NCBI GenBank assembly: GCA_023974075.1
Contig: JAMFTG010000625.1
Span: 1 to 64,000, forward strand
From: Chaenocephalus aceratus
Lineage: Eukaryota; Chordata; Actinopteri; Perciformes; Channichthyidae
DNA: 64,000 bases
Reading direction: 5' to 3'
Each line of letters starts with the position of its first letter. Positions within the stretch are counted from its first letter, which is position 1. The notes under the pieces are model-generated. The model did no database searches and was not told where the DNA came from. It worked only from the letters and a program-made list of their open reading frames with translations. Shown here piece by piece: positions 59,773 to 64,000 of the stretch. The position numbers were made by a program, and so were the translations under genes.

Positions 59773-61362
59773 TTAGTCATCGTTGACGTTTGGGCGGATA
59801 CAAGAAAAGGAATTGATTAATCTTCTCCACCGTGGTGTTGTCCTCCTCTGCGTTGTTGGGATCGGCTCATTGGTTTGCTCAGGTGGATCCACCCTCACTT
59901 CCTGTTCCACCTCCAACTCCACCTGTACCTCCACAAGCTCCTCCTTCACCACGCAGAGTGCCTTTGGTGGTTTTTTCAGCTGTTTCTTCAGCAAGGCGGC
60001 AATCTCTGCATCCTTCTCCTCCACACAACGTTCCTTCTGTTGTTCCAGTTCCTGGTTTCTCTCATGCAAAGCAACTATCTCTGCATCCTTCTCCTCCACA
60101 CAACGTTCCTTCTTTTGTTCCAGTTCCTGGTTTCTCTCATGCAAAGCAACTATCTCTGCATCCTTCTCCTCCACACAACGTTCCATCTGTTGTTGGAGTT
60201 CATGGTTTCTCTCATGCAAAACGACTATCTCAAAATGTTTCACCTCAAGAAAATGCAACTTCTCTTGTTTGAGTTCCTGGTTTGTCTTTTGCAAGGCAGC
60301 CATCTCTGCATCCTTCTCCTCAACACAGGGTTCTTTCAGTTGTTTGAGATCCTGGTTTGTCTTTCTCAAGGCGGCCATCTCTGCTTTGTCCTTCTCGTGC
60401 ATCTTGAGGAGCTTTCCATATTTCATGTTCAGTTCCTCATTCTTTCCGCGCAAGACTTTCTGCTCAATTTCCAGGGCATTCATTTTCACATCGTGCCTAA
60501 CTTCTGGTTCCACTTTCACCTCCACATCCTCCTTCTTGTCCACCTTCACCTCCTCCACCACACAACGTTCCTTCTCTTGTTTCAGTGTTTGGTTTTCCTT
60601 CAGAAAAGTAGCTATCTCTGCATCTTTCTCCTCAACGCAACGCAAGTTTTGTTGTTTGAGTTCCTGGTTTGTTGTTTGCAAGGCGGCCATATTTGCCTCC
60701 TCCTTAACACAACGCTCCTTCAGTTGTGTGATTTCCTGGTTTCTCTCACGCAGAGCAGCTAACTGTACAGCTTTCTCCTCAACACAACGCTCCTTCAGTT
60801 GTGTGATTTCCTGGTTTCTCTCATGCAGAGCAGCTAACTGTACAGCTTTCTCCTCAACACAACGCTCCTTCAGTTGTTTGAGTTCTTGGTTAGTCTTTTG
60901 CAAGGCGGCCATCTTTGCATCTTTCTCCTCAACACAACGCTCCTTCTCTTGTTTCAGTGTTTTGTTTTCCTTCAACAAAGCAGCCATCTCTACACCTTGC
61001 TCCTCAACACAGGGTTCTTTCAGTTGTTTGAGTTCCTGGATTGCCTTTCTCAAGGCGGCCATCGTGGCTTCAACCTTCTTGTGTGACCTCTGGAGGTTTC
61101 CGTATTTCATGTTCAGGTCCTCATTGTTGAAGCGCAAGATGTTCTGCTCAATTACCTGGGCTTTCACTTTCACATCGTGCTTAAATAGCATCGCTGATTT
61201 CTCTGTATATGCGTTGAGCATCGCTTCCTTATTTTTAGCGCCTTCAATCTCAAGCTTATCCCTTAAAGTCCTCTCCTGCTCCAGCAACAACTTCATTTCC
61301 TGATTTTCTTTTTGCAGAATCTCGAGCTTGGCTGCCAGCTCATCTCTATTGTTCATCTCCAT
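59773..61362 (-). CDS. Coiled-coil protein, 529 residues, intact copy C
   Basis: The ATG at 61362 (GTAGAGATGG) opens a frame of 529 codons to TAA at 59773. Residues 1 to about 470 are almost wholly coiled coil. They are built from diverged 25-residue repeats with the core ERCVEEKDAEIAALHERNQE (25 = 7+7+11, a mixed heptad-hendecad spacing), broken by a hydrophilic DVKVKAQVIEQNILRFNNED-type linker and a second linker near residue 310. The last 60 residues are not coiled: an acidic Val/Glu stretch, then PPEQTNEPIPTTQRR and a basic aromatic end, PRWRRLINSFSCIRPNVNDD. There is no signal peptide or membrane segment. It resembles golgin- or trichohyalin-like multicopy fish proteins in style, but no orthologue can be named. 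A possible splice acceptor lies just before the ATG, so a 5' noncoding exon may exist. Confidence 0.75.
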   Translation of the reverse strand: MEMNNRDELAAKLEILQKENQEMKLLLEQERTLRDKLEIEGAKNKEAMLNAYTEKSAMLFKHDVKVKAQVIEQNILRFNNEDLNMKYGNLQRSHKKVEATMAALRKAIQELKQLKEPCVEEQGVEMAALLKENKTLKQEKERCVEEKDAKMAALQKTNQELKQLKERCVEEKAVQLAALHERNQEITQLKERCVEEKAVQLAALRERNQEITQLKERCVKEEANMAALQTTNQELKQQNLRCVEEKDAEIATFLKENQTLKQEKERCVVEEVKVDKKEDVEVKVEPEVRHDVKMNALEIEQKVLRGKNEELNMKYGKLLKMHEKDKAEMAALRKTNQDLKQLKEPCVEEKDAEMAALQKTNQELKQEKLHFLEVKHFEIVVLHERNHELQQQMERCVEEKDAEIVALHERNQELEQKKERCVEEKDAEIVALHERNQELEQQKERCVEEKDAEIAALLKKQLKKPPKALCVVKEELVEVQVELEVEQEVRVDPPEQTNEPIPTTQRRTTPRWRRLINSFSCIRPNVNDD

Positions 61363-62120
61363 CTCTACTGCTGTGACAAAATGACCTGTTGTTTAGCAAA
61401 CTAAATGTAATTGTTCGACTGAATTAACGTCACAAAAATCCCACAAAAGTTGAGTTCACTTGTGAAGATTATCTCGCTAAAAAAACTGTAAGTATCCCTA
61501 ATCTCTTCAATGATCTGACACTAGCTGGACAAATTCCTTCTGCCGTCTGCCTAATTCTCTGATGCTCTGATGATGAATTCCCCGTCACAGCCAGGTCCTG
61601 CAAACTCTTAGAATATCAATGCAGAATTCAGAATTATACATAAAGGCAACAGATGATGTCATCATTCTGAAGGTTCCATTCCAAATAAGGAGTGAAGGAC
61701 ATCAGCTGACAGGAAGTAAGAATGGAACCATGCTGTTGCCTAGCAATGCAATTGTGTTTAGATAAAGACATTTCTATTTTGATATGTTTCAAATTTTTGA
61801 AATGTTTATTTCTACTCTTTTAATTTCTAATTATGTGCAATGCCTTGTTTTTATGCTGCTGCAACTGCAAACATTTCCCAATTTGGGATCAATAAAGTAC
61901 ATCTTATCTTATGTAATAGGAACCAAAAATACAGTTACGTTGAAGTTGCACTCAATTGCATTTTGATGAAGTGCCATTTTGAATAAAACTGTTTTTTACA
62001 GGATTAATACACATTAACTTCAATGAAAACATTTCTCTACTAAAATATTTTTTTATGGTGATTAATTGTCTCTTTGTTGTAATTGTCTGTCTCTTTGTAA
62101 CTGTTTTCCATCTAATTGTA
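61363..62120. other. Copy C cassette, 5' flank of the coiled-coil gene
   Basis: Same layout as A and B: acceptor-like TTTTGTCACAG on the minus strand, conserved regulatory motifs, and an RTE-like tail at about 61746-61914. It ends TCTAATTGTAG at the array. Confidence 0.65.
61654..61690 (-). promoter_or_regulatory. CRE-like palindrome and CArG box, copy C
   Basis: TGATGTCATCA at 61654-61664 and CCAAATAAGG at 61681-61690, about 292 and 319 bp upstream of the intact coiled-coil start codon. Confidence 0.4.
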
Positions 62121-62728
62121 GGACTCTTTAAAGTAAAGACACTACATACCGATATACACCTGAACATCAGCAGGAGAGGACTCTTTAAAGTAGAGACACT
62201 ACATACTGATATACACCTGAACATCAGCAGGAGAGGACTCTTTAAAGTAGAGACACTACATACTGATATAAACATGAACATCAGCAGAAGAGGACTCTTT
62301 AAAGTAGAGATACTACATACTGATATACACCTGGACATCAGCAGGAGAGGACTCTTTAAAGTGGAGACACTACATACTGATATACACCTGAACATCAGCA
62401 GGAGAGGACTCTTTAAAGTAGAGACACTACATACTGATATACACCTGAACATCAGCAGGAGAGGACTCTTTAAAGTGGAGACACTACATACTGATATACA
62501 CCTGAACATCAGCAGGAGAGGACTCTTTAAAGTAGAGAAACTACATACTGATATACACCTGAACATCAGCAGGAGAGGACTCTTTAAAGTAGAGACACTA
62601 CATACTGATATAAACATGAACATCAACAGGAGAGGACTCTTTAAAGTAGAGACACTACATACTGATATAAACATGAACATCAGCAGGAGAGGACTCTTTA
62701 AAGTAGAGACACTACATACTGATATGCA
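62121..62728 (+). repeat. 57-bp satellite array, copy C right (about 11 units)
   Basis: Shares the first unit (GACTCTTTAAAGTAAAG, CATACCGATATAC) and the last unit (ATATGCACCTGAACATC) with A and B. It lacks the CACTAAGTACACC short unit and the ACGTAGCG variants between them. It is about one third of their length. Confidence 0.97.
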
Positions 62729-63520
62729 CCTGAACATCCAACCCAGTCTCACGGCATTTCGTGTTCACCAACACGATTTTTAATCTATTGATTCGTGTTC
62801 ACCATCACGATTTGCCCCTTTTTTTCGTGTTGCACAGCACGATTTTAAAAGCAATGTATTTCTACTGGTAATAGGCTTGTTTGAGACACATTGCGGCTCG
62901 CCTCGAAAGTAGACGAGAGTAGCCGATCGCAGCCGGGGGAGGTGTCAAAAAGATCGTCTTAAGTCGGACAGCTCGGACTCGGAGTCGGCTTGACTGGCTG
63001 GGTTTGCAATGGCGGAAATTCCATTGTACCCACTGTAGACAAAGGTGATCTCCATTGCTTTATATAGGTTTGTTAATTCAGTCATGATGATGAACCACAC
63101 CATGGGTTCCATAATTAGAAATGCTCCTCCCTCTTAATGTTTGCAAAACTGATAGGTGGACAGGCTACAAATGATCAGTCCCTTCAGATCCGCACACATG
63201 AAGCTTCATGAGCATGAATTGAACAGACCTGCTGCTGTGTTTATTCTTTAGCTGCCACTTTAAGCTTTATGATGTGTACAACATGGATGTAATTTGATTT
63301 AATCTTGCAATTTTAAATGATGTATTCAATAAATAAGGTTAAACCAAATCATTACAATATATTTTATTTTAATGATTTGGTTTAACTTAAAGAGAAACTT
63401 TATTGTTATTGCACATATTACAGGTACTGAGACAACGAAATGCAGTTTAGCTTCTAACCAGGTGCAACAAGCAGTGAAGTGGAAAGTAATGTACACAATC
63501 TACAGAATAACATATAGAAT
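62729..63520 (-). repeat. Copy C right arm (inner part) and truncated GGCTTGTTTGAGACA element
   Basis: 62729-62873 is the inner arm. The insertion starts at 62874, at the same base as in A and B, and is cut at 63520 at the same base as B. Confidence 0.85.
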
Positions 63521-64000
63521 TAAAACTGCGGTCACAGACGTGCACGCAGTTGTGGGCGGGCCTTCGCGTCCGAGCGCCTGTAGGGGAGGGTCGCTGGTCG
63601 TCCCGGCGTCAAGCAGATGCGCGCGTGTCCTCCGAAATGAGCCGTTCGTAATTTCTCAAACGTTCGTGTCCCGGACTGCATCTTCCCCATAATACTCGGG
63701 CATGCATGTGAGTGGTGGAGGAGGGGGTGGTGGAGATGCAGGGCCTTCAGCAGGGCCTTCAGCAAACTCCAACAATTCTGCAGCAAGCTGCTCCCTGACA
63801 GTCTTCTGGGTGTGTGGCTTTGTCCTGCTGCATCTAACAAATGTGGAAAAACAAAGAGATTAGATTAATTCACTGGCTTATACTTATAGGATAATATTGG
63901 ACTATAAATGAATAATATTACACCAAATAAATAAGTAAACACATGTATATTCATTCACTGGCCATTCATTTAGAAAATGTAACTCCAAAAAGACAAGTAA
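63521..64000 (-). pseudogene. piggyBac-like relic, C-terminal exon, second copy (cut by window end)
   Basis: Equivalent to 39074-39553 and nearly identical. The acceptor at about 63834 leads into the frame with QKTVREQLAAELLEF and MPEYYG. One base fewer than B near 63687 (CTTCCCCAT against CTTCTCCCAT) gives the ending GEDAVRDTNV and a stop. The N-terminal piece would lie beyond the window. Confidence 0.4.

Noticed and set aside
59783..61303. 506-codon plus-strand frame rich in Ser, Phe and Cys opposite the coiled-coil gene
   Set aside because: It is the antisense of a Glu/Lys/Gln-rich coding sequence, where low stop density is expected; the minus strand has the coherent coiled-coil pattern, start and stop.
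1..64000. tRNA, rRNA and other structured RNA genes
   Set aside because: I looked for tRNA box A/B patterns and rRNA-like blocks and saw none I could support by eye.

Overview
The window is repeat-dominated teleost DNA, probably from a percomorph-type fish. The evidence is a set of fish-typical transposable-element parts: L2-clade LINE 3' ends finishing in a CTTGCCTTGCCTT-like tail, RTE-like tails with GGGATCAATAAAGTA, hAT elements with 8-bp target duplications, a Gypsy LTR, and intron-containing BED-finger transposase coding. There is no bacterial gene organisation, and I recognise no complete single-copy host gene. The best coding sequences are one intact coiled-coil gene (59773-61362, minus) and one complete two-exon hAT transposase (41731-43763, minus).

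Layout. 1-7968: two opposed copies of a hAT-like non-autonomous element. One is swollen by about 67 copies of a 37-bp repeat; the other carries proline-rich, Gypsy-like low-complexity DNA. L2, RTE and Gypsy fragments lie between them. 7969-14224: mostly unique DNA with a 72-bp minisatellite (10220-11533), a candidate conserved noncoding block (9230-9720) and an L2 relic. 14225-26245, 27331-about 39073, and 55427-window end: three same-orientation copies (A, B, C) of one large composite unit. 39074-49600: a piggyBac-like relic, a 3163-bp hAT element with a perfect 8-bp target duplication, a palindromic element broken by a second, internally deleted hAT and an L2, and a promoter-like region with a THAP-like exon fragment. 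50284-55426: two copies of a teleost repeat family flanking another small hAT.

The composite unit is the most unusual object. Each copy has a left arm, a 57-bp satellite array, a 3.3-3.7 kb cassette with a minus-strand coiled-coil gene, a second array in the same orientation, and a right arm that is the inverse of the left arm. About 16 kb of the window is 57-bp satellite (roughly 285 units). The unit is 19 codons long and lacks stops in one frame on each strand, so long open frames appear on both strands; these are probably by-products. Copy C has an intact 529-codon coiled-coil gene. Copies A and B are interrupted, in part within stretches so rich in small indels that consensus error must be excluded. 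A conserved CArG box and a CRE-like palindrome lie about 300-330 bp upstream of the start codon in all three copies.

Nested insertions give a relative history. A 1.18-kb element with GGCTTGTTTGAGACA termini sits at the same position in A, B and C, so it predates their divergence. A piggyBac-like insertion interrupts it only in B and C, so those two share a later ancestor or exchange. Yet the right arrays of A and B are nearly alike and C's is short and different, which suggests arrays change independently of their flanks. All family assignments come from reading the sequence without database searches.
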